Below, piece by piece: positions 5,774-12,927 of a stretch of DNA of 64,000 nucleotides; positions within the stretch are counted from its first letter, which is position 1, and the number at the start of each line of letters is the position of its first letter. The DNA lies in the IMG/VR virus record IMGVR_UViG_3300010885_027635, positions 1 through 64,000 of that record; one strand, written 5' to 3'. The stretch comes from a virus. A program made the position numbers and the translations under genes. Under the pieces are notes generated by a model, which saw nothing but the letters and a program-made list of their open reading frames with translations, was not told the origin of the DNA and searched no databases.

Positions 5774-6859
5774 ATGTCAGAATCAAGAACAGTCACTTCG
5801 GTGCAAGCTCGCAAGAGTCTACTCAAAGCATTTAAAAAACAACGCCCCTTATTCCTTTGGGGTCCTCCTGGTATTGGCAAGTCAGAATTGGTAGCAGACA
5901 TTACCCAAGAACTTGGTGGTTACATGATCGACCTTCGTTTGGGTCAGATGGAGCCCACAGACATTCGCGGTATTCCTTTTTACAATAAAGAAATTGGCAA
6001 GATGGATTGGGCCGAGCCTATCGATTTGCCTACTGAGGAATTGGCCAGTCAGTATCCTATCGTAGTCTTGTTTATGGACGAACTTAATAGCTCTGCACCA
6101 AGTGTTCAGGCCGCATCATATCAGTTGATCTTGAATCGAGCTATTGGCAAATACAAATTGCCTAAAAATGTAGTAATGGTTGCCGCAGGTAACCGCGAGA
6201 GTGACAAGGGTGTTACATATCGTATGCCGACTCCGCTTGCAAATCGTTTCATTCATCAAGAAATGAAGTGTGACTTTGCTTCGTGGCAGGAATGGGCCGT
6301 AAACAAGAACATCCACAAGGACGTGGTTGGTTATTTGAGTTATGCCAAGCAAGATCTTTACGATTTTGATGCCAAGTCAGCCAGCCGTGCCTTTGCAACA
6401 CCACGCTCATGGACGTTCGTGAGCGAATTGCTAGAAGATGAAGATGGTGATGACGATACTATCATGAACTTGATCGCAGGTACAGTAGGTGAAGGTCTTG
6501 CTGTCAAGTTTATGGCACACCGCAAGGTTGCTGGACGTATGCCCAAGCCAGAAGATATCCTAGCTGGCAAAGAAAAAGAGCTCAACGTTAAAGAAGTATC
6601 AGCCATGTATAGCCTGGTAATCAGCATGTGCTACGAGCTCAAAGCGGCTATCGAAGCTAAAGTATCGGATAAACAATTCCACGAAATGGCCGATAACTTC
6701 TTTGCTTACATGATGAAGAACTTTGAAACTGAACTGGTTGTTATGGGTGCTAGAATTGCGTTAACCACATACAACTTACCGTTCCAGCCCACCAAGCTGA
6801 AAAACTTTGATGAGTTCCATCAACGCTACGGCAAGTATATTTTGCAAGCTTCGGCCTAG
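5774..6859 (+). CDS. MoxR-type AAA+ ATPase
   Basis: This 361-residue protein has Walker A GPPGIGKS (residues 30-37), Walker B VVLFMDE (97-103), and a sensor-1-like stretch VVMVAAGNRESDKG followed by MPTPLANRF, the pattern of MoxR-family ATPases. Such proteins act with von Willebrand A-domain partners to remodel or activate protein complexes. A fitting partner is encoded at 10974-12266, about 4 kb downstream, with an insertion-like block of small genes between. The C-terminal third (residues about 220-360) is helical. It has its own consensus promoter. After its stop comes a long inverted repeat. The remodelling target is unknown. Confidence 0.85.
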   Translation: MSESRTVTSVQARKSLLKAFKKQRPLFLWGPPGIGKSELVADITQELGGYMIDLRLGQMEPTDIRGIPFYNKEIGKMDWAEPIDLPTEELASQYPIVVLFMDELNSSAPSVQAASYQLILNRAIGKYKLPKNVVMVAAGNRESDKGVTYRMPTPLANRFIHQEMKCDFASWQEWAVNKNIHKDVVGYLSYAKQDLYDFDAKSASRAFATPRSWTFVSELLEDEDGDDDTIMNLIAGTVGEGLAVKFMAHRKVAGRMPKPEDILAGKEKELNVKEVSAMYSLVISMCYELKAAIEAKVSDKQFHEMADNFFAYMMKNFETELVVMGARIALTTYNLPFQPTKLKNFDEFHQRYGKYILQASA

Positions 6860-6870
6860 AAACTGGGCCA

Positions 6871-6912
6871 GGAAGGCTGTGGTTACACGGGCTGTGTCCA
6901 TCACAGCCTTCC
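6871..6912 (+). repeat. Nested inverted repeat between the ATPase and small-gene block
   Basis: A perfect 11-bp inverted repeat GGAAGGCTGTG (6871-6881) / CACAGCCTTCC (6902-6912) encloses a 20-nt loop, itself able to form ACAC/GTGT around GGGCT. There is no T run after it, so it is not a typical intrinsic terminator. It would give a stable RNA hairpin 7 nt before the next start codon at 6920, possibly a processing or translation-control element. Confidence 0.7.
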
Positions 6913-6919
6913 ACCTATT

Positions 6920-7237
6920 ATGAAGACACAATATGACTATTGGAAAGAAGCCCACGATCGTGTTATGGCAGAAATGGCCGCAACAATGAACTATACAGTA
7001 AACGAAACTATTGCAAACGACCATTTTAAATACTTTATCAGAGTCAATAAAATGTTGGACTTTGATAGTGTAAGAAAGTGGATGACGCAGACTTATGGCA
7101 TGTCCGAACATATCGACCGCGATACTATGAACAATCCGCACTGGACTTTTAATATTAGGCTTGGTGGCAGTATTGTTTATTTGCGTGGTGACGAAGAACT
7201 AAGTTGGTTTAAAATAAAATACGGCGAACCTGTATGA
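6920..7237 (+). CDS. Small FxLRW-tail-family protein (105 aa), divergent member
   Basis: This 105-residue protein has a helical first half (residues 1-50: YWKEAHDRVMAEMAATMNY) and ends DEELSWFKIKYGEPV. The ending resembles the tail F-x-L-[RK]-[WFY] shared by the following small genes, with I for L and four extra residues. No domain of known function is seen. It starts 7 nt after the long inverted repeat and lacks a strong ribosome-binding site, so translation may depend on hairpin folding. Its stop overlaps the next start (ATGA). Confidence 0.75.
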   Translation: MKTQYDYWKEAHDRVMAEMAATMNYTVNETIANDHFKYFIRVNKMLDFDSVRKWMTQTYGMSEHIDRDTMNNPHWTFNIRLGGSIVYLRGDEELSWFKIKYGEPV

Positions 7238-7425
7238 AAATAGCCAGCATCATGCCTCCAGTAATGCAAGCTGATCCAGTGTCGGGTCATAGATATCAAG
7301 GATGGACTCCGTGTATCAAATGGTGCGACGAGTACTGCGAAGGGCCGTGGTTGTTCGTCAGTGAGGGCGTGTTTGAGTTTGAATGGGACAGTGATTATGT
7401 CATGTTTATGTTGAGATGGGCATGA
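7234..7425 (+). CDS. Small FxLRW-tail-family protein (63 aa)
   Basis: This 63-residue protein ends in DSDYVMFMLRWA, the clearest form of the shared tail. The middle holds CIKWCDEYCEGPW, a cysteine/tryptophan cluster not seen in its paralogs. The ATG overlaps the previous stop (ATGA), and the next gene overlaps its own stop the same way, so it is part of a coupled string. The function is unknown. Confidence 0.75.
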   Translation: MKIASIMPPVMQADPVSGHRYQGWTPCIKWCDEYCEGPWLFVSEGVFEFEWDSDYVMFMLRWA

Positions 7426-7649
7426 TCAGAGTCAGTGTGTTAAATGATAGATTTAATCGTGCGTTTTGGAATGCCAAGCGTACCTTGCCTGTTAAGCATT
7501 TAGAAACGCCAAGGCAATACGGACAGCGGTGTCGTGAAGCATTTAGGTATAGAGTTGATACTAACAGTCCGCAAGGAGCTCTTGGAACGGTATATTATAT
7601 CTTTGATCGCGATGCGGATTACACTTGGTTTATGCTACGATGGGGTTAA
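7422..7649 (+). CDS. Small FxLRW-tail-family protein (75 aa)
   Basis: This 75-residue basic protein, rich in Arg, ends IFDRDADYTWFMLRWG. The first in-frame ATG is at 7416, but I prefer the ATG at 7422 because it makes the ATGA overlap used by its neighbours. The shared layout (variable N-terminal part, then an acidic D-x-D patch, then F-x-L-R-W at the end) links it to the other small genes at 6920-10913 and 13970. No known domain is seen. Confidence 0.72.
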   Translation: MIRVSVLNDRFNRAFWNAKRTLPVKHLETPRQYGQRCREAFRYRVDTNSPQGALGTVYYIFDRDADYTWFMLRWG

Positions 7650-7858
7650 AGATCGTAGTGAAAACAGCCCACGAGGCTTTCTTATATAACGATCAGATTA
7701 CGGATCAAGGTCTGCGGCGTGGTGAGGATTATACCTGGCGTTTTACTCCGGCAGTAAATACATGGTTAGGCGACGATGTAATAACGCCAGCCACGGTAGA
7801 GTTTGATTTCGAAGATCAACAGTGGGAAACTTATTTTCAATTACGGTGGAGCCGATAA
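7640..7858 (+). CDS. Small FxLRW-tail-family protein (72 aa)
   Basis: This 72-residue protein ends FDFEDQQWETYFQLRWSR, again an acidic patch followed by F-x-L-R-W. The ATG at 7640 lies inside the end of the preceding gene (overlap 10 nt); an earlier TTG at 7625 is less likely. It is the last small gene before the radical SAM gene at 7871, from which it is separated by 12 nt. Confidence 0.7.
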   Translation: MGLKIVVKTAHEAFLYNDQITDQGLRRGEDYTWRFTPAVNTWLGDDVITPATVEFDFEDQQWETYFQLRWSR

Positions 7859-7870
7859 GTAACGTAATCT

Positions 7871-9385
7871 ATGTTTAATAAAAAAATACTATGTATTGGC
7901 AACGAAACACCAAATACCGACAAGTTAGTCGGCGTATTAGCCTCCAATGACGCAACTACCAATCATGGGCTGATTACTACCGATTCATTTTATCCACAGG
8001 ATCCTGGGTACTATCACACCAGCATAGCAGATCTATCACCTGGTGATATTGTTATTAACCTGGCTCCTTGCTTTGATTCAATTATAATGCTAGACCAAGG
8101 CATAGACGATTATCCACATTGGAAATCGTTTGTAAATACCTTTAGGCTCATGATTGAGTTAGAAAAAAAACAATTTAATACAGATTTTAGAAACAATCAA
8201 AACAACAAAACTATTATCTATTGGCACGACCTGTTTAAATCCAACAAGAGCCTGTGTGCCTTGCCGTTTATAAACTTGATCAACGACTACGGATCTGCTG
8301 TTATGTGTATGAAATGTTCAGATCCGGTGACCAAAATCGAGTCAATTACTGATTGGTCTACGGATCCAGCATTTGCTCCTATTAGAAATAACATGCTGGC
8401 CGGGTTGCAGATGACAGACAAATGCAATATTTGTTATGAGCGAGAAGAACTAAGTGGCGAGTCTGCTAGACAGTTTGAATCGCTTGAATGGGTAATGGAT
8501 CTAAGATTAACCAATAAGCTAGATCTAAAAAATGTAAAGTATCCTGTTAGTTATGAAATAAGACCCAGCAACAAGTGTAATATAATGTGCAGAATGTGTG
8601 ATGATAAACACAGCCACCTAATAGAAGAAGAAAATAAAAAATTAGGGATTCCGGTGACAACCGACACTTGGCGTTTTCAAGATTTTCCCTATGACAAAAT
8701 TAACTTTGACACAGCAAAACGCATTTACTGGGCCGGTGGAGAGCCTACTATTTTTCCAGAGTTCTATGAATTTCTCAGACGTTGTATCAAACAAAATCAG
8801 ACCAACTTTGATTTGAACATCGGAACCAATGCACAAAAACTCAGTGACAGACTGATGGATCTGTTGAAAGAATTTCCTAGAGTAACGTTTAGTGTCAGCA
8901 TCGACGGCTATAAAAAAATAAACGATTACATCAGATGGGGTAGCAATTTTGATACGATTGTAGACAACTGTCATCGCGTACAGGAACAAGGACATGTGTT
9001 GGCATTTCAAACTGTGATCAGTTTATACAATGCCACCCGGGTTCACGAGATTTATGAATTTTATGATCGAGAGTTTCCAGGGTGTAATACCTTGGTACAA
9101 CCAGCTGGGGACACATCAACTTCATTAGGACCTTGGCATAATCCATTGCGAAAACAAGTGTTAGAATCAATGTACCGTTGTAGAGAAACCAAGGTATATT
9201 ACAATTCAGGACGCAATACCAATCATCTGGTGGACGAAATCATTGATCGTTTTGAAAATTATGATTGTGATTTTGATCTGCTGGCGGCATTTTTCAAGTA
9301 CAATGACCAACTAGATCAAGCCAGAGGAAGTCGTCTCGGAGACTATATTCCAGAATTAGAACAAGCACGAGCGTTATTAAAATGA
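7871..9385 (+). CDS. Radical SAM protein with N-terminal cysteine region
   Basis: This 504-residue protein has the radical SAM motif C-x3-C-x2-C at C236, C240, C243 (CNIMCRMC), which binds the 4Fe-4S cluster that splits S-adenosylmethionine. It also has the GGEP-like stretch WAGGEPTIFPEF typical of SAM binding. Before the core is a region with C-x2-C pairs (CMKC near residue 145, CNICYEREELSG near 184) like the cluster-binding N-terminal part of the six relatives at 23930-34048. About 130 extra N-terminal residues set it apart. It is embedded in the small FxLRW-tail gene string and overlaps the next gene by ATGA. The substrate is unknown. Confidence 0.9.
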   Translation: MFNKKILCIGNETPNTDKLVGVLASNDATTNHGLITTDSFYPQDPGYYHTSIADLSPGDIVINLAPCFDSIIMLDQGIDDYPHWKSFVNTFRLMIELEKKQFNTDFRNNQNNKTIIYWHDLFKSNKSLCALPFINLINDYGSAVMCMKCSDPVTKIESITDWSTDPAFAPIRNNMLAGLQMTDKCNICYEREELSGESARQFESLEWVMDLRLTNKLDLKNVKYPVSYEIRPSNKCNIMCRMCDDKHSHLIEEENKKLGIPVTTDTWRFQDFPYDKINFDTAKRIYWAGGEPTIFPEFYEFLRRCIKQNQTNFDLNIGTNAQKLSDRLMDLLKEFPRVTFSVSIDGYKKINDYIRWGSNFDTIVDNCHRVQEQGHVLAFQTVISLYNATRVHEIYEFYDREFPGCNTLVQPAGDTSTSLGPWHNPLRKQVLESMYRCRETKVYYNSGRNTNHLVDEIIDRFENYDCDFDLLAAFFKYNDQLDQARGSRLGDYIPELEQARALLK

Positions 9386-9666
9386 ACTACTACTATGAAA
9401 TAGATCCAAAATATGATGGCACCATCTTTGGCGACACTTGGCGATATTGGTGTATGTATAACTGCTCACCTGCAGACAATGGCAAAATGTGTTTTAAAAC
9501 ACATGACGACTTTGTGGCTCGTAGCACCAAAGTATGGTTAGAAAATGCCAACGGTGTGTACATGATCAAACCTGCTTGGGAAGCTCGTCGACACAGAGTA
9601 GATAAGCACGAGTTTACCATGATCAAACTACGAGCAAAAACAATCAAATGGTGGTCGGGTGAGTAA
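9382..9666 (+). CDS. Small hypothetical protein (94 aa)
   Basis: This 94-residue protein is rich in Tyr, Trp and Lys. It contains EFTMIKLRAK near residue 78, which may be a diverged F-x-L-[RK] tail followed by an extension IKWWSGE, so it could be a distant member of the neighbouring small family. The ATG overlaps the radical SAM stop (ATGA), suggesting coupled translation with that enzyme. No known domain is seen. Confidence 0.7.
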   Translation: MNYYYEIDPKYDGTIFGDTWRYWCMYNCSPADNGKMCFKTHDDFVARSTKVWLENANGVYMIKPAWEARRHRVDKHEFTMIKLRAKTIKWWSGE

Positions 9667-9934
9667 GGACGAGTATTATGCTGATACAGCCGCTAGATTA
9701 GATACCATCATTGGCGGTGATACTCAACACTTCTTACGCTTACAACGAGTTAAGAATGAGTATGATAATCTTGCTCGTGACGTGCCGATTGGACAGGGGT
9801 TCTTGACATTCAACGACTACGTAAAAGAATACTATGGTGTTAAACTTGAGTATGATGGCGATAATGTAAGCCTAGCGTATAGTGTTGTAGATGAAAAGAA
9901 ACATCTTGTGTTTATATTAAAATTTAACCGATAA
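9659..9934 (+). CDS. Small FxLRW-tail-family protein (91 aa)
   Basis: This 91-residue protein ends VVDEKKHLVFILKFNR, matching the F-x-L-[RK]-[WF] tail. Translation must begin at GTG 9659, since no in-frame ATG exists before the conserved body. The start overlaps the previous stop by 8 nt. Residues 1-40 are probably helical. The TAA shares its last base with the next ATG (TAATG). Confidence 0.7.
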   Translation: MSKDEYYADTAARLDTIIGGDTQHFLRLQRVKNEYDNLARDVPIGQGFLTFNDYVKEYYGVKLEYDGDNVSLAYSVVDEKKHLVFILKFNR

Positions 9935-10182
9935 TGCACGTGAACAACTACACTCTGCCTAGACCCACAGAAGCACTGCTGGATCAGTGTCATACAGTGT
10001 ATATCAACGATCCTGCGTTTCGTATGTGGGCTATGAAAAAGTATTGTAGAGAAAACAATTTAAGTTTGGTATGGTCTGAATTGGTCGAGACCAGTGATGT
10101 CAGTGCCTATTTTGATGAGGCTGCTGCGTTTTACTTTGTTGATCCAGCAGATGCTACATTGTTTAGATTAAAATTTAAGTAA
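9934..10182 (+). CDS. Small FxLRW-tail-family protein (82 aa)
   Basis: This 82-residue protein ends FYFVDPADATLFRLKFK, one of the best examples of the tail: an aromatic strand, D-x-x-D-A, then F-x-L-K-F. TAATG junctions link it to both neighbours. The N-terminal part (residues 1-55) has no match to a known domain. Confidence 0.75.
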   Translation: MHVNNYTLPRPTEALLDQCHTVYINDPAFRMWAMKKYCRENNLSLVWSELVETSDVSAYFDEAAAFYFVDPADATLFRLKFK

Positions 10183-10409
10183 TGGCTATAGATCGTAATC
10201 CTAAACTTGTTATTCCTATAAAGACCTACAGTCACTATACTGAGTGTGAGCCTTGGTGTCACGCCAATGTAGGGGTATGGAATGAGGACTGGTGGAAGGA
10301 CTTTCCAGATATTGCTATGAATATAGCCTTGGGCGAAGGAACCCAGCCTGATTGTTATTGGTTTCATCGAGAACAGGATGCTCTAATGTTTAGGTTACGA
10401 TTTGTATGA
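10182..10409 (+). CDS. Small FxLRW-tail-family protein (75 aa)
   Basis: This 75-residue protein with several tryptophans ends WFHREQDALMFRLRFV, matching x-x-D-A-x-x-F-x-L-R-F. Its TAATG start overlaps the previous gene, and its TGA overlaps the next ATG. The function is unknown. Confidence 0.75.
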   Translation: MAIDRNPKLVIPIKTYSHYTECEPWCHANVGVWNEDWWKDFPDIAMNIALGEGTQPDCYWFHREQDALMFRLRFV

Positions 10410-10627
10410 TGTGGAGTATGGTCATTGCCAAAGTGTTGACCACAGTTATGTCCTGGTTAGATGCCGGCAATTTACGTAATAAGGTTTACCAGCAGGCCGA
10501 AGAAGCAGAAATAATGATGACCGCATTAGAAGATATTGAACGCATGAGTCGAGAAGATAATATTAAACAATACGCTCGTAAGGCCATCATTACAGTAAAA
10601 GGATTGCCCCTTGAAGACCACAGTTAA
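10406..10627 (+). CDS. Small protein with hydrophobic N terminus (73 aa)
   Basis: This 73-residue protein has a hydrophobic start (MMWSMVIAKVLTTVMSWL, residues 1-18) that could anchor in a membrane or act as an amphipathic helix, followed by a charged helical region rich in Glu. It lacks the FxLRW tail of its neighbours. ATGA overlap ties it to the gene before, and the next gene starts inside its end. No family is recognised. Confidence 0.65.
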   Translation: MMWSMVIAKVLTTVMSWLDAGNLRNKVYQQAEEAEIMMTALEDIERMSREDNIKQYARKAIITVKGLPLEDHS

Positions 10628-10913
10628 AAAGAACTTGATCATATTCCATAGTGTGCGTGAGTTTGAAGAACTACATCATCGCTTGTTCAAAGAATACGGG
10701 CAAAGTACTATGATGATATCATGGAAAATGAAACGCGAGCTTGGGTTTACTATTCGTCATCACAAAGGACTTGTGCCGCACGGAGACTCCGAATGGCAAA
10801 TAATGAAAAGAGAAGGATGGAATCATCGTTATCATTATGAAGATCAAGTGCATTTGGACTTTTATAACGAAGCTCAACAGAGCTTTTTTGTGCTTAAATA
10901 CCTAAATAACTAA
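10611..10913 (+). CDS. Small FxLRW-tail-family protein (100 aa)
   Basis: This 100-residue protein is rich in His and Lys and ends FYNEAQQSFFVLKYLNN, the shared tail with Y at the aromatic end position and three extra residues. It starts at TTG 10611, 10 nt after AAAGGA. No in-frame ATG precedes the conserved part. It is the last of the string before the promoter at 10917. Confidence 0.65.
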   Translation: MKTTVKKNLIIFHSVREFEELHHRLFKEYGQSTMMISWKMKRELGFTIRHHKGLVPHGDSEWQIMKREGWNHRYHYEDQVHLDFYNEAQQSFFVLKYLNN

Positions 10914-10916
10914 CGG

Positions 10917-10945
10917 TTGACCAATAAATCCATTTCGTATATAAT
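10917..10945 (+). promoter_or_regulatory. Sigma70 promoter, TTGACC-N17-TATAAT (second copy)
   Basis: The -35 TTGACC (10917-10922) and -10 TATAAT (10940-10945) are 17 nt apart. The flanks GGTTGACC and TATAATAGTAGTATAGT match those of the promoter at 5453-5481 beyond the hexamers. The next gene, the VWA-domain protein, starts at 10974 after AAGGA. Confidence 0.8.
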
Positions 10946-10973
10946 AGTAGTATAGTTAATAATAAGGACACTT

Positions 10974-12266
10974 ATGAGCACAGCTACTACAGCAAATAAA
11001 AAAGAATCCGATAAGTTTAAGGACTTGTGCGGCCCAACTGACCCTAAATTAGATCGTGAAGTTCGTGAAAAGCTGATCACTGCTCGTGTGGGCCTATTAC
11101 TCCGTGCCAGCTTTTTTGGTAATTTGGCTACTAGGTTGAAGTTGGTCAATGCTGACGAATGGTGTCCTACTGCCGCAACTGACGGGCGTAATTTTTACTA
11201 TAACAGCCGTTTTGTAGAAATGCTCAAGCCCAAAGAGATTGAATTCTTGTTTGGACATGAGGTATTGCATTGTGTGTATGATCACTTTGGCCGCCGTGGT
11301 GATCGTGATCCGCAATTATTTAACATTGCCAATGACTACTGTGTCAATGCTGACTTGAAAAAACATCGTGTAGGCGAGTTCATTACCTCAGTACCGTGTT
11401 TATATGATGCAAAATATCAGGACATGAGTTCAGAAGAGATCTACGATATCTTGTATGAAAATGCAGAAAAAATTGACATTGGTAGTCTAATTGACAAAAT
11501 GCTGGACGAGCATCTGGATGGCGAAGGTAACGATGCTAGCGGCGAAGGTGATGGCGACGAAAAAAGTGGCAAGGGCGGTGGTCGTCCTAAGTTATCAGCT
11601 GAAGAAAAACAAAAAATCCGTGACGAAATCAAAGAAGCTGTCTTAGCGGCCGCGTCAGCCAGTGACGGTGCAGGTAACTTGCCAGCAGGTGTTAAACGTA
11701 TCATTGAAGATATGACTGCACCCAAAATGAACTGGCGTGAGTTGCTCCGTATGCAATTGGAAAGCACTATCAAGAGTGACTATACCTGGATGCGTAACAG
11801 TCGCAGAGGCTGGCACATGGATGCGGTTATGCCTGGTATGAAGCTGGATCCAATGATCGATATTGCTGTCAGTATTGATGCATCGGGATCTATGGGTAAT
11901 CAAATGCTCAAGGACTTTTTAGGTGAAGTAGCCGGCATTATGGAACAGTTCCCTAACTATCGTATCCATGTGCTGAGCTTTGATACCCGAGTGTACAATC
12001 CACAACAATTTGATAGTGAGAACTTAGACGATATCACCGGCTATGAGATTGCAGGTGGTGGTGGCACAGACTTTGATTGTGTATTTCAATACTTCAAAGA
12101 AAACGAAATTGAACCCAAGCGTCATATTATGTTTACAGACGGTTATCCCAATGGTTCGTGGGGTGATGAGCAGTATTGTGATACTGTGTTTATCATGCAC
12201 GGTACCACTAGCATTGTTCCACCATTTGGTCAATACGCTTACTACGAAGAAGAAAGTAAACACTAA
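10974..12266 (+). CDS. VWA-domain protein with metallopeptidase-like N-terminal domain
   Basis: This 430-residue protein has two parts. The N-terminal part carries H-E-x-x-H (HEVLH, residues 95-99) with downstream Asp/Asn residues, as in the putative-metallopeptidase domain that precedes VWA domains (DUF2201-type). The C-terminal part is a VWA domain with the MIDAS motif D-x-S-G-S (D301-S305), which binds a metal and partner protein. An acidic Gly-rich linker lies at residues 180-205. Proteins of this kind pair with MoxR ATPases; the pair here is 5774-6859. It has its own promoter. Peptidase activity is possible but not certain. Confidence 0.82.
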   Translation: MSTATTANKKESDKFKDLCGPTDPKLDREVREKLITARVGLLLRASFFGNLATRLKLVNADEWCPTAATDGRNFYYNSRFVEMLKPKEIEFLFGHEVLHCVYDHFGRRGDRDPQLFNIANDYCVNADLKKHRVGEFITSVPCLYDAKYQDMSSEEIYDILYENAEKIDIGSLIDKMLDEHLDGEGNDASGEGDGDEKSGKGGGRPKLSAEEKQKIRDEIKEAVLAAASASDGAGNLPAGVKRIIEDMTAPKMNWRELLRMQLESTIKSDYTWMRNSRRGWHMDAVMPGMKLDPMIDIAVSIDASGSMGNQMLKDFLGEVAGIMEQFPNYRIHVLSFDTRVYNPQQFDSENLDDITGYEIAGGGGTDFDCVFQYFKENEIEPKRHIMFTDGYPNGSWGDEQYCDTVFIMHGTTSIVPPFGQYAYYEEESKH

Positions 12267-12463
12267 TGATTCAAGGACTAGAACACGTAGGTACTGATCA
12301 TAAGTGTACGGTATGCAGTTGTGATTTTACTGACGACGAAGGCGGTATCCAAGGACACTTTGGAATATTACCCGTAGCATTTTGCCCTACCTGCTACAGT
12401 TGTATGTTAGATATGGCAGGGCAAAATTTAGAACTTATCGGAGAAGAAGATGAACAGTATTAG
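12266..12463 (+). CDS. Small zinc-ribbon-like protein (65 aa)
   Basis: This 65-residue protein has paired cysteines CTVC (residues 14-17) and CPTC (40-43), spaced as in zinc ribbons, plus a further Cys in each half. The tail is acidic (GEEDEQY). It probably binds one zinc ion; it may bind nucleic acid or protein. A TAATG start couples it to the VWA gene. The next small gene starts inside its end. Confidence 0.7.
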   Translation: MIQGLEHVGTDHKCTVCSCDFTDDEGGIQGHFGILPVAFCPTCYSCMLDMAGQNLELIGEEDEQY

Positions 12464-12611
12464 AGCATTTTATTTAAAAAATCAAACAGAAATTACTTGG
12501 TTTTTAATTGGTGTATTGACCTTGTCGGGTTTACAAGACCTAGGAGTAGGCAACTACATTGGTGCCCTAGTTTCATTTGGTCTGGTGTATCTCAACTATA
12601 AACTTAATTAG
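12450..12611 (+). CDS. Small membrane protein (53 aa)
   Basis: An ATG at 12450, behind GGAGAAGA and overlapping the previous gene by 14 nt, opens a 53-residue frame. It has two hydrophobic stretches: residues about 15-28 (TWFLIGVLTLSG) and 34-49 (YIGALVSFGLVYL), separated by a short polar turn. It would sit in the inner membrane as a hairpin. The function is unknown. A terminator follows 20 nt after its stop. Confidence 0.65.
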   Translation: MNSIRAFYLKNQTEITWFLIGVLTLSGLQDLGVGNYIGALVSFGLVYLNYKLN

Positions 12612-12630
12612 TATGGCATCAGTTTTACCA

Positions 12631-12659
12631 AAACACCCCTAAATGGGGTGTTTTTCTTT
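12631..12659 (+). terminator. Rho-independent terminator
   Basis: A 9-bp hairpin AAACACCCC (12631-12639) / GGGGTGTTT (12645-12653) with a TAAAT loop is followed by TTCTTT. It ends the VWA-gene operon. Confidence 0.88.
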
Positions 12660-12685
12660 GTAAAAATAAATTAACGGCATATATT
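12658..12685 (+). promoter_or_regulatory. Weak candidate sigma70 promoter
   Basis: A possible -35 TTGTAA (12658-12663) and -10 TATATT (12680-12685) with a 16-nt spacer come directly after the terminator and 16 nt before the ATG at 12702. The match is only fair, but a promoter is expected here because the terminator separates the operons. Confidence 0.35.
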
Positions 12686-12701
12686 AGTGTTAAATATCTA
12701 T

Positions 12702-12926
12702 ATGGAAAATAATATCACAGTCGCAGACTTAAATCTGCTTAAAAACATTATTGATCTTGCCAGCACCCGTGGCGCATTCCGGGCAGGCGAGATGAAAGAA
12801 ATTGGAGAAGTTTACAACAAGCTCTCTCAATTTTTAGAAGCGGTGGTTGCACAAGCTGCCGCTCAAGAAGCAGACACTGCTGAAGCGGATGGATCCGACC
12901 AAGCTAGCGTACCCCAAGGAGAATAA
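12702..12926 (+). CDS. Conserved T4-like phage hypothetical protein (74 aa)
   Basis: This 74-residue protein begins MENNITVADLNLLKNIIDLA, followed by STRGAFRAGEMKEIGEVYNKL, a pattern I associate with a small conserved protein of T4-like cyanophages. It should be mostly helical, with an Ala/Glu/Asp-rich disordered tail. The ATG at 12702 is preferred to an upstream TTG. The next gene begins 1 nt after the stop, behind the AAGGAG that lies in this gene's last codons. The function is unknown. Confidence 0.75.
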   Translation: MENNITVADLNLLKNIIDLASTRGAFRAGEMKEIGEVYNKLSQFLEAVVAQAAAQEADTAEADGSDQASVPQGE

Positions 12927-12927
12927 A

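Noticed and set aside
6920-10913. The small FxLRW-tail proteins as RiPP precursor peptides for the radical SAM enzyme
   Set aside because: They are 63-105 residues with well-mixed composition, no leader-core split, no Gly-Gly cleavage site, and one member (13970) is not near a radical SAM gene. Tandem order alone is not enough to claim precursors.
11441-11773. Reverse-strand frame inside the VWA gene (Ser/Pro-rich, 110 aa)
   Set aside because: It mirrors the acidic Gly linker and has low-complexity Ser/Pro composition; the forward gene is well supported.
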